Assembly: GCA_022497155.1 (NCBI GenBank)
Contig: MU385728.1
Span: 682,001 to 746,000 of the forward strand
Source of the DNA: Whalleya microplaca
Taxonomy: Eukaryota > Ascomycota > Sordariomycetes > Xylariales > Xylariaceae
Length of the DNA: 64,000 nucleotides
Direction of reading: 5' to 3'
The notes below the pieces were generated by a model that was given only the letters and a program-made list of their open reading frames with translations, was not told the DNA's origin and searched no databases. Position 1 is the first letter of the stretch. Every line of letters starts with the position of its first letter. This document shows, in pieces, positions 1 through 11,122 of the stretch. Both the position numbers and the translations under genes were made by a program.

Positions 1-300
1 AAAGTAGACAACCTGTCTACTCATGCACAGATATAGACAATAAATATATGAACATTCAGAACACCAATCTTGCGACGAATTGTAGAACTCCAAGCATTCT
101 CAGTATTCCAACAAATACCATCATACCTGAGCTATACATACATCCACCGCAAAGCGGATATCATATCCGTCGTAACGCCCAGATCATGCATACATACATA
201 CATAGGATAGTAGTTATAATACATTACACTTATACAAACAGTTTCCCTCCTCACCCTAAGCCTCACTCCAAGCCTCACACCTCACATAACACCTCAAGAT
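1..300. other. Intergenic, 3' flank of the SEA-complex gene
   Basis: This stretch lies downstream of the stop codon of the minus-strand WD40/RING gene and probably holds its 3' untranslated region. It is AT-leaning and contains short CATA-type repeats near 186-205. I see no gene in it. Confidence 0.6.
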
Positions 301-3300
301 TCACCGCCTCCCCAGACTCGACGAGGCCCCATTCCCACCACCGGCAGCAGATTTCCTAGTCCTCAAAGACGTCGAGCTCCCCCAATTGCTCGCGGACTTC
401 CTCAGCCTATCACCGAAGCTGTTCCCGAGGCTATTCCCGAGGCTGCGCCTAGCAGCCGACACGGGATTCTGCGGCAGATCCGCCACCCCCAGCAGCGGCT
501 TACCCTGGCCGTCGGCAGCCGGCAGATGCGCGCCGCCCGCGACGTTCTCCCAATCGTACTTGTCGATGGAGCCGCGCTTAGCGGGACCCCGCTGCAGTAG
601 CTTCTCCCCCAGTTGGCCCTGCTCCTGCTCTAGCTCCAGGTCCAGGTCCAGGGAGGCCTTGCGCGTCTTGCCCTGGCGCAGGGCGCCCATCATGGCGGCC
701 CACGTCTCGACCTGGCCGCTGCTGGCGTCGGCGACGCAGTCGCACTCGTCGCCGGCGGGGCACTCGCCCAGCTCGCCCGCGGCGTGCCACTCGGCCACGC
801 ACGCCTCGTGGCTCGCGCACCCGCACGCCAGGCACGGCGGGTACAGAGCGTCGATCGGCTCGTGGCAGAACACGCAGTGCAGCTGCGTCTGCGTGCGCCG
901 GCACCGGTCGCACGTGCCCACGGCGCCGCCGACGGTCGCGGTCGCCGTGGTGGTGGTGGCGGCGTTAGAAGTGCCGGTCCCGGTAGCAGTGGTGGGAACA
1001 GTGGCTGTGGCCGAGGAGGTGGCGGTGGAGGTCGTGGACCGCACGGGGTCCAGGTGCGTCTCGTGCACGCGGCACAGGCCGATGACGTCGATGCCGCGGC
1101 CGGACGCGACGAGGGATTGCAGCATTTCCTTCTTCCCCAGGACGATAGGGGAGTGGATTCCCTGGTGCGGCGATTGAGAGGTGGTGTGGCTCAGATTGTC
1201 CGTGTCGTGGTACTGGAAACTGGTAGCTCCGGAGCTCGCGAAAGAAGAGGAATGATGGCCGTGCGGATCCTCTTTGAGGACGTTGAACTTCAAGATCTCG
1301 AGGCGGGCTAAGGGTTGGTCCCACATCTGCAACATTTCTGCATATGCATGGCGATAACTGGCGTATACAGCGCTGCGGGAGGGCTCAAGGAAGGGTACGG
1401 ATAGCCAGCCGTCGTCGTCAAATATGGTCTGATCTTCTATCTCGGTAGATATTCCATAACACACAAGGTGGAAAGCGTCTTCAGTTCGAGCATCATCGTC
1501 AGAATAGGAGGTCCGGGCAGTGGGGGGTGGTTCAGATGTTGGGCCTAGAATAGTTGAGCCTCCCCACGTGATATTAGTTGGAGCGAGGTTAGCCAGGAAT
1601 GTGTCTCCTGGACTGGGACGTTTGCGACCGGGAGGAGACGACGACGCAGCGCTTGCGAAAGCCCGAGGGAAGCTGGCTAAGCTTGTTAAAGCGGTATTGG
1701 TACGACTCAATATTCTATTATCAGGTGACGTGGCCAGGCTCTGCGCCGGATCGCCATCTGTAAGGTGATCTCGTGGAGTCGCTGTTGGGGGCGTCTCGCC
1801 ACAGGAATAGGAGTTAGACTTGGGGTCACTGGGGTCACCGCCCCACGTTATGTCCTCAGATCCGTACGAACCGACAATGTTAATTGGGGTGTGTAACGTC
1901 TTAGGGGTAGAGATGGCAGAGTTAATCTGGCTCCTGTGGTAGCCATGGTTGTTAAAATGCCAATGAGGCGTGTCTGTGGGAAAGTACTCTAGCGAGAACG
2001 ACGGTGCCTTCATAGGGAGCGGCGTTTCTGGCTGAGTAAGATGCGATTCCGCATAGGCAACGCTATCCTCAGTCGATGACTCGCTGAATATACACGACAG
2101 CATAGCAAGCATCTGTGTGTCGGCAATCTTCTCGTAATAGACTAGAAGATCATTGATGAGATCCTTCGCAAGGGGGTGCTGCCCCCATTTTACGCGGCCA
2201 CTTAGTGGAACGGCATCCGGGTCGCTGAAAGCCGTTTGATGGTGGGCAAAACGCGTGACTGCGTCCTTCGCGATGACTAATATCGATTCCGCACTCTTGT
2301 CATGCCCTAAAAGCTCAAGAGGAATGTCGTTTCGAAGCAGGAGGGCTGCGTACTTCCAAACGTCCGCCAGATCATAACGCCCGTATTTATGTGCTACAGC
2401 TGCGTTGTGTTCGCAAACCTGAGGACCGTCGCCGAAAATAATGTATTCACGGGCGAACTCGCGCTTCGAGGGTAGGTCATTGGAAAGGTTATAGATGGAA
2501 ATAATATTTTTCGGCTTGAAAAGACGTCGCCTGCTGGTGCCGGTACCTGTTCCCGTTCCAATACCCGTCCCTCCACCACTGGAGTGCATAGAGTAACTAC
2601 CGCTGAATGTCTTCCTGAACCGCCGGCCTGGCAGGTACCACATGTTGACCTTGTTCAGGTAAGTTGTTTCGGAATCACTAGAGCTAGAGGATTCTTCTGT
2701 CCCGTCCGAATCGGACTGGTCGTCTGTCACAGAAGCATCGTCATACCTGTTTCTCGGGGGCGTTGAGTCCTGCTGAAGTCTGCCGAAACCTGCAAAGGTA
2801 GGTTCGCCCTTAGATCGTTCCCTGTAGGAATCGGCGGGAGTGAACAGCAGGCCCCGAGCCTTTTCTTCTTTAGTAGGGAAGAAGCAGACTAGCCGCCCGT
2901 CGTTCGAGAAACGACAGCCACACAGTCGTGGCAACGGTAATAAGGACGGCCGGTGCGTCGGCGCAAGGGTGGAATCTAACTCCGTGCTTGCGGTCAGTTC
3001 TTGCGACATAGTCGCCGAACCTCCTGCAGGGATGTCATTGTCCTCTTCCTCGCTCGAACTCTCATCAGCAAGCCCCCCAAGACCATCATCTAGATCTTTG
3101 ACGTTTTTGAAAAGGGAATCACTACTAGCAAGATCCACTTCCCCAAGAAGATAGCTGAAAGCCACCTCAAGACAGTTCTCTCGCCTCCCGGAAAACTGAC
3201 TCACCAAACGCTGGATTTCTCGGTCGAGCTTTTTATGCGTCTGATCCGCCATTAAGGCTGTTTTCTCGACAAAAAACTTCGGCGCTCTTGACTTGGGATA

Positions 3301-5016
3301 TTTAGCGGGAATGTCGACTTCGACTTTGATGTAAATGGTTTCCCCATCTGCGCCCCACGGGCCTTGGAGGGAGGCCTTGAGAGTCAGCGCATCCATGTCG
3401 ACATTGTCCCAATGCACGTTTGGTAACTGGCGATTGACACGAATTATCTCTTCTTGTAGTGTTTCCGGCTCGCCCCATTGCTCGTCGTGGAAGTTAGGCC
3501 CAATTATCGGAGTGTCCTTGGATTCCGTTCTCCGTGGTGTTCCGGGGTGAGCCGGCCGTTTCTTGGCCATCGTGATCCCTTTCATCCAGCCAAGCTGATC
3601 CAGACCCCAGTCGGTGCCCCTCCCCGTAGCAGTTTTTGCCTTCATTGATGGCCCCTTCCATGCTGGAGGCCCATTGCCAGAGCGAGAGTAATGTGGTGAG
3701 ATGGCTTGCATACCTAGAGTGAGAGCACTACGTCTGTGCTGGCCTCCACTGCTAGGACGAGGGTCACTCATCGTGGCTGACCTCTTCTCCCTATTCGCAT
3801 GGTCTTCGATAGCTCTATAAGTCTTATACGCAGCCCCTTTTCTCGTGATGTTGATATCACGGGCCGGGCCGCCCTTGACATGACCGATAGACTCTAATAC
3901 CTGCGGGTCTACTCTGTGAAGACGCAACAAATTGTCTTCACCCCATGATACGAGCTGGAACTCTCGATTATCGACTCTTTCGTCAGTGACGGTTCCACGA
4001 CTTCTCCATAAGAACTCCTTTACTTTGTAGTTCGCCGGGCCAGGAAAGGTCATCGTGACCGGATCCACGGCACTAGGGTCCCCTTGGCTATTGCGAATGT
4101 CATACAGATAGAGATTACCGGGGTCATTTTGAGGCATAGCAAGCAGACCCCATCCGAAAGGAGTATGGCGGGCACGCCAAACAGGGAACTCCGTTCGGAT
4201 GATCTTTTCCGGCTCATCGGAGACAGCATAGTCCCAAAATTTGATGGTCTTGTCCAAAGAGCAGGTGACGATGCTGGATGACCTGGTGCGGCTCCAATCG
4301 ATACCATAGATCTTGGAGGTATGTGCGCTGATAGACTTCAGTGGAATGGAAGGCTTCCGTTCATCCCAAATATGTAGCCATCTGTCATGTGAGGAAGCAA
4401 GAACGTGAGGGTCCCGACGGCTGTACTTAACTTGCGTGGCCCCGGCGAACCAGTCACAGAAAGTCAGAACAGGCTGTCTTGGTTTTCGTAGATCCCAGCT
4501 ATGCACGTATCCGTCCACTGCACATGTAGCCAGAAAGTCGGGATGATGGGCCGAGAAGTTGATGTCCGTAATGGCTCTACTATGGCCCTGCAGAGAATGC
4601 TCAATGGCTCCAGTGGGAGAGTCTTCTCTCAAATTCAGGTTCCAAACGAGGCAGCGGTGATTAGCTGTGGAGGCCACCCAATAATCACGCGCTGCAAAAG
4701 GTGACCACTGAACATCGACCACCAGCCATGGGCTACCATGGCTACTAAGTCTTCGTGGTGGACTATACGAATCAAGGTCAATGATGGCAAGACCTTCAGG
4801 GCTGTAGACATAATTAGCGTGATACCCGATATTTAAAGTACTGGCAACCCACGATGCTAGAGCTATATCGCGACCAGAGGGCGATATGGTAGCTGATCCC
4901 ACAAGACCATCAACATGGATTGTCCCGTCGACACCGAAAGATTCACTATCGTAAGCGGACTTGATGGGCTTCCCCTTCTTGGACGGGTCCAGGGTCTTGT
5001 CTAAAGTTGAAGGCAT
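301..5016 (-). CDS. WDR59/Sea3 (Mtc5)-like SEA/GATOR2 complex subunit
   Basis: A single 1571-aa intronless frame, ATG at 5016. The N-terminal part (about residues 90-330) is a WD40 propeller with repeats such as GHSRAITDINFSAHHPDFLA and AHTSKIYGIDWSRT. An RWD domain follows at about 512-622 (WGEPETLQEEI...IPAKYPKSRAPKFFVE). The far C-terminus (about 1369-1430) is a cysteine-rich RING-like zinc domain with CDRC, CVFC, CLAC and GCASH motifs. The order WD40-RWD-RING is that of WDR59/Sea3 (Mtc5), a subunit of the vacuole-associated SEA/GATOR2 complex that controls TORC1 in response to amino acids. The linker is long and disordered, with acidic and serine-rich stretches, a GT-repeat (GTGIGTGTGTGT) and a Thr/Ala-rich run just before the RING. 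The yeast protein is about 1150 aa, so this copy is longer, mostly through the linkers. Family assignment is confident; complex membership is inferred. Confidence 0.9.
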   Translation of the reverse strand: MPSTLDKTLDPSKKGKPIKSAYDSESFGVDGTIHVDGLVGSATISPSGRDIALASWVASTLNIGYHANYVYSPEGLAIIDLDSYSPPRRLSSHGSPWLVVDVQWSPFAARDYWVASTANHRCLVWNLNLREDSPTGAIEHSLQGHSRAITDINFSAHHPDFLATCAVDGYVHSWDLRKPRQPVLTFCDWFAGATQVKYSRRDPHVLASSHDRWLHIWDERKPSIPLKSISAHTSKIYGIDWSRTRSSSIVTCSLDKTIKFWDYAVSDEPEKIIRTEFPVWRARHTPFGWGLLAMPQNDPGNLYLYDIRNSQGDPSAVDPVTMTFPGPANYKVKEFLWRSRGTVTDERVDNREFQLVSWGEDNLLRLHRVDPQVLESIGHVKGGPARDINITRKGAAYKTYRAIEDHANREKRSATMSDPRPSSGGQHRRSALTLGMQAISPHYSRSGNGPPAWKGPSMKAKTATGRGTDWGLDQLGWMKGITMAKKRPAHPGTPRRTESKDTPIIGPNFHDEQWGEPETLQEEIIRVNRQLPNVHWDNVDMDALTLKASLQGPWGADGETIYIKVEVDIPAKYPKSRAPKFFVEKTALMADQTHKKLDREIQRLVSQFSGRRENCLEVAFSYLLGEVDLASSDSLFKNVKDLDDGLGGLADESSSEEEDNDIPAGGSATMSQELTASTELDSTLAPTHRPSLLPLPRLCGCRFSNDGRLVCFFPTKEEKARGLLFTPADSYRERSKGEPTFAGFGRLQQDSTPPRNRYDDASVTDDQSDSDGTEESSSSSDSETTYLNKVNMWYLPGRRFRKTFSGSYSMHSSGGGTGIGTGTGTGTSRRRLFKPKNIISIYNLSNDLPSKREFAREYIIFGDGPQVCEHNAAVAHKYGRYDLADVWKYAALLLRNDIPLELLGHDKSAESILVIAKDAVTRFAHHQTAFSDPDAVPLSGRVKWGQHPLAKDLINDLLVYYEKIADTQMLAMLSCIFSESSTEDSVAYAESHLTQPETPLPMKAPSFSLEYFPTDTPHWHFNNHGYHRSQINSAISTPKTLHTPINIVGSYGSEDITWGGDPSDPKSNSYSCGETPPTATPRDHLTDGDPAQSLATSPDNRILSRTNTALTSLASFPRAFASAASSSPPGRKRPSPGDTFLANLAPTNITWGGSTILGPTSEPPPTARTSYSDDDARTEDAFHLVCYGISTEIEDQTIFDDDGWLSVPFLEPSRSAVYASYRHAYAEMLQMWDQPLARLEILKFNVLKEDPHGHHSSSFASSGATSFQYHDTDNLSHTTSQSPHQGIHSPIVLGKKEMLQSLVASGRGIDVIGLCRVHETHLDPVRSTTSTATSSATATVPTTATGTGTSNAATTTTATATVGGAVGTCDRCRRTQTQLHCVFCHEPIDALYPPCLACGCASHEACVAEWHAAGELGECPAGDECDCVADASSGQVETWAAMMGALRQGKTRKASLDLDLELEQEQGQLGEKLLQRGPAKRGSIDKYDWENVAGGAHLPAADGQGKPLLGVADLPQNPVSAARRSLGNSLGNSFGDRLRKSASNWGSSTSLRTRKSAAGGGNGASSSLGRR

Positions 5017-6101
5017 GGCTGCCTATCAAGTCAACAAGAAGTGCGAAGCCTCGCTATTGAGAACACGGGCTGGCTCGATGGATCTCGCATGGCGCCGTAG
5101 CCCATACTAGGTCATCAAGGTAGTTGCCTACTATACCGTCTATTGAGACTCGAGCGGACTAAGTATATCACCGGGGCATTGCTGAAACTCAAAGTCTGGC
5201 AGGCAGCTTACGCGACAAATGGCTATGCGCATAAAGGAGGAATGCCGTAGGCGGGCTATTGTCTACTATTGAAGCTGATGAGTCTATAGGTTCGATGTTA
5301 CATAGCTTAGGTACGGAATTCAATTGATGTTGTTCAAATTGTTATGTACATGTACGCTAGTGACGCTAACAACGCTAAGGACGCTAAATGGTTCAGTACA
5401 AAATACATGTTCATAGGAAGTACACAAGTACCTACGCGTAAAGTACCTAGGTACCCACATGTATGTAGGTACTCCATGGCAGACCTTCGGCGTGGAGATA
5501 CTTACACCCGATGCATAACCTTCAAGGTTCTAATAGTGGACCTTGATGAGGGGGCGGGGGGACGAAGAGACAGGCGCTTCAGCGAGGGGCAGACATGTAC
5601 AGTACTGTACATACTCACATACCTAACTCACGCACGTCCTTATCGCATCAGCAGCCAGCTCTTGATTACGAGTTGAGTCCAAAGTTGACGTTGGGGTTGC
5701 AACCTTGATATGTATAAAAACCACACGCAGCCGTGCATTTTAAAGCTGTTGATTCATCATCATTTATCTTGACCACTCTTTCTGACAGTTGCCCCCTTAT
5801 TCACTGTCTCAGAATTTCCAAACTTCGACACACAGGCCCAAACATTAAGACTTTCTTTCTTATTGACCAAGTGTGACCAAGTGAGAGAGAGAGAGAGAGA
5901 GAGAGCTTGCGACCGCAACCCAACCTGTCCCTCTATCTTAAGATCTCCCGTAGAGAATACCTAGTGCTCGGGAGCGATTAAGCTCATTCTCAGCCTTGCA
6001 GCAGCGCAGAAGCCGAATCTTAAGGACCCGAGTTCCTCTATTTATTTTATTGTCTCTGCACACTTGACGCTGTGATCGGAGAAGTAGGAGAGACAAACAA
6101 G
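5017..6101. other. Divergent promoter region (SEA gene / UBC13)
   Basis: About 1.1 kb separates the divergent start codons. It contains palindromic GTACCTAGGTACC-type motifs (about 5448-5460), a TATA-like GTATAAAAA at about 5711-5719 oriented toward UBC13, a pyrimidine-rich stretch at 5760-5830 and a (GA)n tract at 5883-5905. I see no coding region. Confidence 0.5.
5883..5905. repeat. (GA)n microsatellite
   Basis: About eleven GA units in the presumed 5' leader of UBC13, roughly 200 bases before its start codon. Confidence 0.9.
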
Positions 6102-6541
6102 ATGGCGTTACCAAAGCGGATTGTGAAGGAGACGGAGCGCCTGATGACCGAGCCGTAAGAGCGCCGTCCGGTCTAATGATTTATGCACCGTTTGCTTCGG
6201 AACCCCATGACTGACTGACTAACTTTCCCATGCTAGAGTTCCTGGCATCAGCGCAGTTCCCCATGAAGACAATCTCAGATATTTCGACGTCGAGATCCAC
6301 GGTCCTTCGGGATCACCGTACGAGGGTGCGTTGATTGCCTCTCCACTCATGTCACGACCGCCTACTGACAAACCTCTTCTCAACAGGAGGTGTCTTCAAG
6401 CTGGAGCTGTTTCTGACGGACGATTACCCCATGGTCCCGCCCAAGATCCGTTTCCTCACCAAGATCTACCATCCCAACGTCGACAAACTAGGTCGCATCT
6501 GCCTGGATGTGCTGAAGAGTAAGACTCCCTCCCCGAAGAGA

Positions 6542-6586
<45 letters not shown>

Positions 6587-6827
6587 GGAATACACATATC
6601 CAGGCCCCAACCCTACTAACACTTCTTGCTCCCTCCCACCAGATAACTGGTCGCCGGCCCTGCAGATCCGCACCATCCTCCTCTCGATCCAAGCCCTCCT
6701 CGGGGCCCCGAACCCGGACGACCCCCTCGCGGCCGACGTCGCCAAGAGCTGGAAGGAGGACGAGAGCAAGGCCATCGCGACCGCCAAGGACTGGACCAAA
6801 CAGTTCGCCACGCCCGAGTCGAAATAG
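6102..6827 (+). CDS. UBC13: Ubiquitin-conjugating enzyme E2 Ubc13 (UBE2N family)
   Basis: Four exons: 6102-6154, 6237-6325, 6387-6518 and 6643-6827, giving 152 aa. All splice sites are GT-AG and phases agree. The protein begins [14 protein letters not shown] and runs along the whole UBC fold. It has the HPN motif (residues 76-78), the catalytic cysteine Cys86 in GRICLDVLK, and [20 protein letters not shown]. Length and sequence match yeast Ubc13 (153 aa) closely. With its catalytically inactive partner Mms2, Ubc13 builds Lys63-linked ubiquitin chains on PCNA for error-free DNA damage tolerance. Intron 3 (6519-6642) carries a long CA microsatellite. It converges with ETR1, with about 600 bases between the stops. 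Confidence 0.96.
6545..6585. repeat. (AC)n microsatellite in UBC13 intron 3
   Basis: About twenty uninterrupted AC units lie inside a 124-nt intron, between donor 6519 and acceptor 6642. Length changes here would alter intron size but not the protein. Confidence 0.95.
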
Positions 6828-7443
6828 AGGAGTAGACTGCAGAAGGCCCGTGCCCGTGCTCGCGCTCGTCTCATCACGGAATTCTCTAACAAGTCCTTGA
6901 AGATGCCCCTTCGGCACTCGTCCCGACCTATCATCACGCCGGAAAAGGAGAGAGAAGGAGGAAGAGGAGGGGAAAGGGGAGGAGGCCAGAATTCGAAAGC
7001 TGACTTGTCGGGTGATACGAGCAGAAAGAAAGCATGATTTTATATGCGTAGTCTAGGTCCTAGTTCCCAGGTCCCTTGGGTAGGGATAACGGGGAGGTCA
7101 GAGTGGTCCTTTTTTTAGCATCGGGAGTTATGTGTTGAATCATGAGAACTAGCAATGGAGATATGGAGACGTGCACCACTACATTCAGTAATAGGCAACA
7201 CAGATATATATCTTTTGCCCGTCAGACGAAGACTGGTCATCTGTGTGTGATATGTTCCCCTATTGAAGCTTGCTGCACCGAATATAAGGAGAACAATATC
7301 ACTCATTTGATAGTAGTCAAAAGAGATCCTTTTCGATTTTATATGCCATATTTACAACATTATGTACCAACAGACGATACCCATGCCTCCTCCACCTGAG
7401 TCCTGCACAATATATCCCTTCTTCATCATAAGTCCCAAGCCGA
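6828..7443. other. Convergent intergenic region (UBC13 / ETR1)
   Basis: This 616-base stretch lies between two convergent stop codons and probably holds both 3' untranslated regions. It is purine-rich (GGAGGAAGAGGAGGGG) at 6945-6985. I see no gene in it. Confidence 0.6.
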
Positions 7444-8806
7444 TCACGTATCCCCAAACACAAAAACCCCCTTCCCACTCCTGTACCCCTCCAAGGTCCC
7501 CTGAACAGCCTGCCTCAACGCCCCCTCCTCCGTCTCCCAGTTCCACTCGACCGGTTCAACCGGCACATCCTTGAACTTGCCCTCCCTCATCAACCCCAGT
7601 ATCTCATTAACCGTGCGCGCCTTCTCAACCGCGTCGCCGTCCGCCCACCGGCTCAGCCAGAACCCCACGAACCGGATATCCTTGAAGATCAACAACCCCG
7701 TAGGCAGCGCAACGGGCTGCCTCGCCATGCCCCCATACGTCACCATCGTCGCCCCCTGCCCCAGATTCTTCGCGACGGCCTGCGCGGACTTGCCGCCCAC
7801 GCAATTCAACCCCAACCTCACCCCCTCCCCGCCTCCACTTCCCCCGCCGTCTTTACGGATCCACTCCCGAACCTGCTCCCCGAACCCGCGCGCCAGAAAC
7901 TCCTCCTCGGTAACCACGTGCGTGGCGCCCAGGGAGACCAATTCGTCCCGCAGCGCCGCCGTGGCCTCGGGGGTCGCGCGCGCGCGCACGACGTTGATGG
8001 TGCGGTAGCCCCACAGCGCCGCGAGCTGGATGGCGGCGCGCCCGACGCCCGAGTTCGCGCCGTTCTGGAGGACCCAGTCGCCTTCGCGGAGCGGCGGGGA
8101 GGCGTAGGCGCGCAGCATGCGGTACGCCGAGCACGGGTTGACGGCGACGGTGGCGGCTTGCAGGGGGCGCAGGCCGTCCTTCTCGATCTTCAGCACGGTC
8201 GAGGCTGGGGCGAGCGCGTGCGTGCGCCAGGTGCCGAAGCCGGTTTTGGCGGGGATCACCCAGTCGCCTTTTTGTATATTGGCAGCAGAAGGGGAAGAGG
8301 AGGTGGATGGGGAGGCGGGGGAGGCGGAGGAGAGGACCTCGAACACGCCCTCGTTGCCGGGGATCACGGAGGGCGCCGTCGTCCCGATTAGTGGGCTGAA
8401 GGTCGGTTTGACCCCGTAGGTCCCCTGGATCGTGTTCACGTCCGCGGGGTTGATGGAGGCGGCGAGGGTGCGCAGGAGGAGGGAGGAGGCGGGCAGGTCG
8501 GGGGAGATGGAGTGCGTGTGCAGCCTGCGAGGGGAGACTTAGTTATAGTGAGGGTTGCAGATGCAATTAATCAATTGATTCCGGTTTATCGTGGGCAAAA
8601 AGGGGTTAAGGGGTTATGGGACAGACACACTTCAGAACATCCTTCGGCTCGCCATATTCGCTGAACACCAGAGATTTGGCCTGGGTATAGCCATACGGGC
8701 CAGACTTATGGCGTACCGAAGCCAGCGGACTCGACGACACCTTGGCGGCTCTAGAGTAGCAATTCGGTCTAATTGAAGTCTTGAGGAGCGGTCGCATCAA
8801 GGCCAT
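7444..8806 (-). CDS. ETR1: Mitochondrial enoyl-[ACP]/trans-2-enoyl-CoA reductase (Etr1/MECR)
   Basis: Two exons, 8806-8631 and 8524-7444, encoding 418 aa. The phase (CTG AA|G) agrees across the 106-nt intron. The N-terminus (MALMRPLLKTSIRPN...) is basic and Ser/Arg-rich, as expected for a mitochondrial presequence. Then come the MECR-type catalytic region (INPADVNTIQGTYGV, with the family tyrosine; GNEGVFEV) and the MDR Rossmann motif QNGANSGVGRAAIQLA. It reduces trans-2-enoyl thioesters with NADPH in mitochondrial type II fatty-acid synthesis, which supplies lipoate precursors. Compared with yeast Etr1 (380 aa) it has a Ser/Pro/Ala-rich insertion after GVFEVLSS and a Gly-rich loop in the C-terminal half. 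No convincing splice sites flank the first insertion, so I treat it as coding. The GC-rich exon 2 gives long shadow frames on the other strand. Confidence 0.93.
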
Positions 8807-9469
8807 ATTATCTATTCTTTGTCCAAAGAAACTGTGCTTTGGAGAAGAGAATATGTGTATCGTGATGGGTGGTGGGTGGTGCGAGCTCCGAGCTCGAAGC
8901 TTCTCAATTTTGGGAGGTCGGCTTGTTGGATGACGTTTATCGGCACAGCGATAATAAAAAGCACATCCATTCCACCGGTGGCGCGCCCACACCATACACA
9001 CACCCCCACACACCCCCCACTTACGCAATGGATGGATGCCAAGGCCGTTCCGCCACCTGCAGTGGGAGCGGATGCAGCTGCAAGGTAAAAAAAATGCTCC
9101 TTTTCGGATTTACCTTCGCGGCACCCCCCCTGTGAGATACATAGGTACCCGGGATGCAGGTGGAAGGGACATCGCGCGCACACCACAACCCTGTTCAGAT
9201 GAATCCAATCCATGTTACCATCCAATGTCAGCCATGTCAGCCATGTCAGCTCGAGCCCGCGGGCCTACCTCAGGTAGGTAGGTACTAACGAGATAGGATT
9301 AACGCGACCCCTATTTAAAATTCAGAGTAACTACCTAGACCTAGGTAACTGTAACTACAATTTTGGTGTGCAATTTGTTATACCTAAGCTCTCTCTCTTT
9401 GACACCCCCTCCTCTCCCATGGCTGTTCTTGAAATCGGGCACTTATTATACACCAAAGTACTCGGAACA

Positions 9470-9491
9470 GTGAGTGAGTGAGTGAGTGAGT
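9470..9491. repeat. (GTGA)n microsatellite
   Basis: Five tetranucleotide units of GTGA/GAGT type. Confidence 0.85.
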
Positions 9492-9644
9492 AGGGGGACA
9501 GACAACTCGCAAAGACTACATGACGTGGGCAAGCAAGCCGGCAATGGCCCAGATAATTAACTACAAGACAGGATGATAGGCAGCAGGTAGATAGACTTAA
9601 GAGCAATTCCCTTTGGACCTCCTAGTGTGGCAGGAAGATTGGCT

Positions 9645-9693
9645 GGATGATGATGATGATGATGATGATGAGATGATGACGATGATGATGATG
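9645..9693. repeat. (GAT)n microsatellite
   Basis: About fifteen GAT/ATG units with two interruptions, outside any supported reading frame. Confidence 0.9.
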
Positions 9694-10480
9694 CAGGAGA
9701 GTGATTTTCCCCATCGCGTCAAAGAAACGCTCTATTTCGTAGAGATATGAGGATGATGATACTCCAACCAAAGGTAAATATGAATTCTCTTCGCTATCGT
9801 GACCCGTAACGTCGATGTTGACCGTAAGCTAAAATTGCCCCAATGCTTTTTTCCTTGCGTTCCCCGGCTGCTTCCTAGGTGCAATTGTACCGGCTCTTCG
9901 TCTTTTTTGTTCTCAAACCAGTATGTATCGTTCTGGTCCCGAGAGATATTGTCGGATGGCCGAGTCCGACCTTGACCTTGGCCTTGACCTTCCGCATCCA
10001 CGAACAGACAGTAACAGGGTAAACCATGTACACCCAAAGGAACACAACGGAGAGATGAAAATACAGTATAGGAATTGAGCCTGTCCCAGATGCTTTTGCA
10101 GTAATACACACAAGTATGATCGCCTGTGGGAATCCAAAAAAATAATAATAGGAGCGGAACATGAATGTGGGAGGGAAAATTGTTGAAAGAAAATTTGACG
10201 TAGTATGTCGATGAATGAGCTCGCTCAGGAGCCGGGTATCTAATCCTCCACCCCTCGAAACGCTTCATAAAGCAAATCCCCCTCTTTGAGAAAAAATCGT
10301 CGCGTGAATAGCGAAATAACAGCTTGCCGTGGGGGTAATTATGGCAGCAAATTCAAACTTAGTATTCCAAAAATGTAGGGAGAACACCCGAGGTAAGACA
10401 ACCCGAGGGGAATATGCGCATGGCTGGGGCTGCCCATCCTTTTATGAATTGGTAGGTAGGCAGGCAAGCTGAGAGAAAAA

Positions 10481-11122
10481 CTATTTGATCTCCTTAAATA
10501 GGTCGTCGCCTAGATGGGTATCGACCTTCGTCTCCAGGGCGCTGAGCTCCGGGATCATGGGGGGCGGCGGCCCAACCGGCTTCTTCACGTCTTCAAACTG
10601 CTGGCTGAGCCTCTTGCTGTGATCGTGCTCGTGGGACCGTAACCGTCTGAACCAGCCGCTGGAGCGCTTCGACTTCCTCTCCTCCGCAATGGTGCTCGCC
10701 GTCCGGCTCGGGGGTCTGGACACGCCTTGGCCACTAATAGATCCTTGTTCATCGTAAGCGTTGTTCAGTAGTGTTCTGCTGAGGAGGCGTCTGAGGCTCC
10801 CACGGCTCGACAGCGTAGGTGATGCGGGACCATCTTCAGCTGGGCGCTTGATGCCGACACTGGTTGTGCTGAGGATGCCGGGCTTGGGGGAAGTACCGTG
10901 ACCATTGGCAGTGCCATTTGCTTCCTGCTGCTTCTTCTCGACGACGACATTCTCCTTAATTGGCGTCTTGGGCGGCGTGGGAACCTCTTCCTTGGGCGAC
11001 GGCGGCGGCGGCGGGATATTGGTTCCATCGGTTAACGAGCCAAACTTGAACTCCAGGACGGGAAGCTCGAAGCGCTTGGCCGGAGTCGGCTTGACGCCCT
11101 TGCTCGTAGGTTGAGCTTGCAT
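10481..11122 (-). CDS. Disordered proline/basic-rich protein, unknown function
   Basis: The frame from ATG 11122 (MQAQPTSKGVKPTP) encodes 213 aa. An in-frame GTG-type extension to 11152 has no support, so I prefer this methionine. The protein is low-complexity and probably disordered: a short hydrophobic segment FELPVLEFKFGSLTDGTN, a polyproline run (IPPPPPSPKEE), a Ser/Arg-rich middle (SSRGSLRRLLSRTLLNN), a basic motif SGWFRRLRSHEHDHSKRLS and a C-terminal tail ending DDLFKEIK. I do not recognise a family domain. The conserved-looking FxFGSL segment and serine/arginine sites (RPPSRTAS, KSKRSSGW) suggest a phosphoregulated adaptor, but that is a guess. Codon use resembles the neighbouring genes. 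Confidence 0.65.
   Translation of the reverse strand: MQAQPTSKGVKPTPAKRFELPVLEFKFGSLTDGTNIPPPPPSPKEEVPTPPKTPIKENVVVEKKQQEANGTANGHGTSPKPGILSTTSVGIKRPAEDGPASPTLSSRGSLRRLLSRTLLNNAYDEQGSISGQGVSRPPSRTASTIAEERKSKRSSGWFRRLRSHEHDHSKRLSQQFEDVKKPVGPPPPMIPELSALETKVDTHLGDDLFKEIK

Larger units (their letters stand above)
8807..10480. other. Intergenic region with microsatellites
   Basis: This 1.7-kb stretch holds the ETR1 upstream region and the 3' flank of the next minus-strand gene. It contains an ACC/CACA-rich tract (8990-9020), three CATGTCAGC repeats (about 9230-9250), TAGGTA motifs (9275-9285, 9332-9345), a GTGA tract and a GAT tract. A 178-codon minus-strand frame at 9732-10268 has no recognisable domain and odd composition, so I do not call it. 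Confidence 0.5.

Noticed and set aside
386..1177. Long plus-strand frame opposite the SEA-complex gene
   Set aside because: It is a shadow of GC-rich coding sequence; the minus-strand protein has WD40, RWD and RING domains throughout.
9732..10268. 178-codon minus-strand frame
   Set aside because: No recognisable domain, odd composition, and it lies in the expected 3' region of the next gene with no splice or conservation support.
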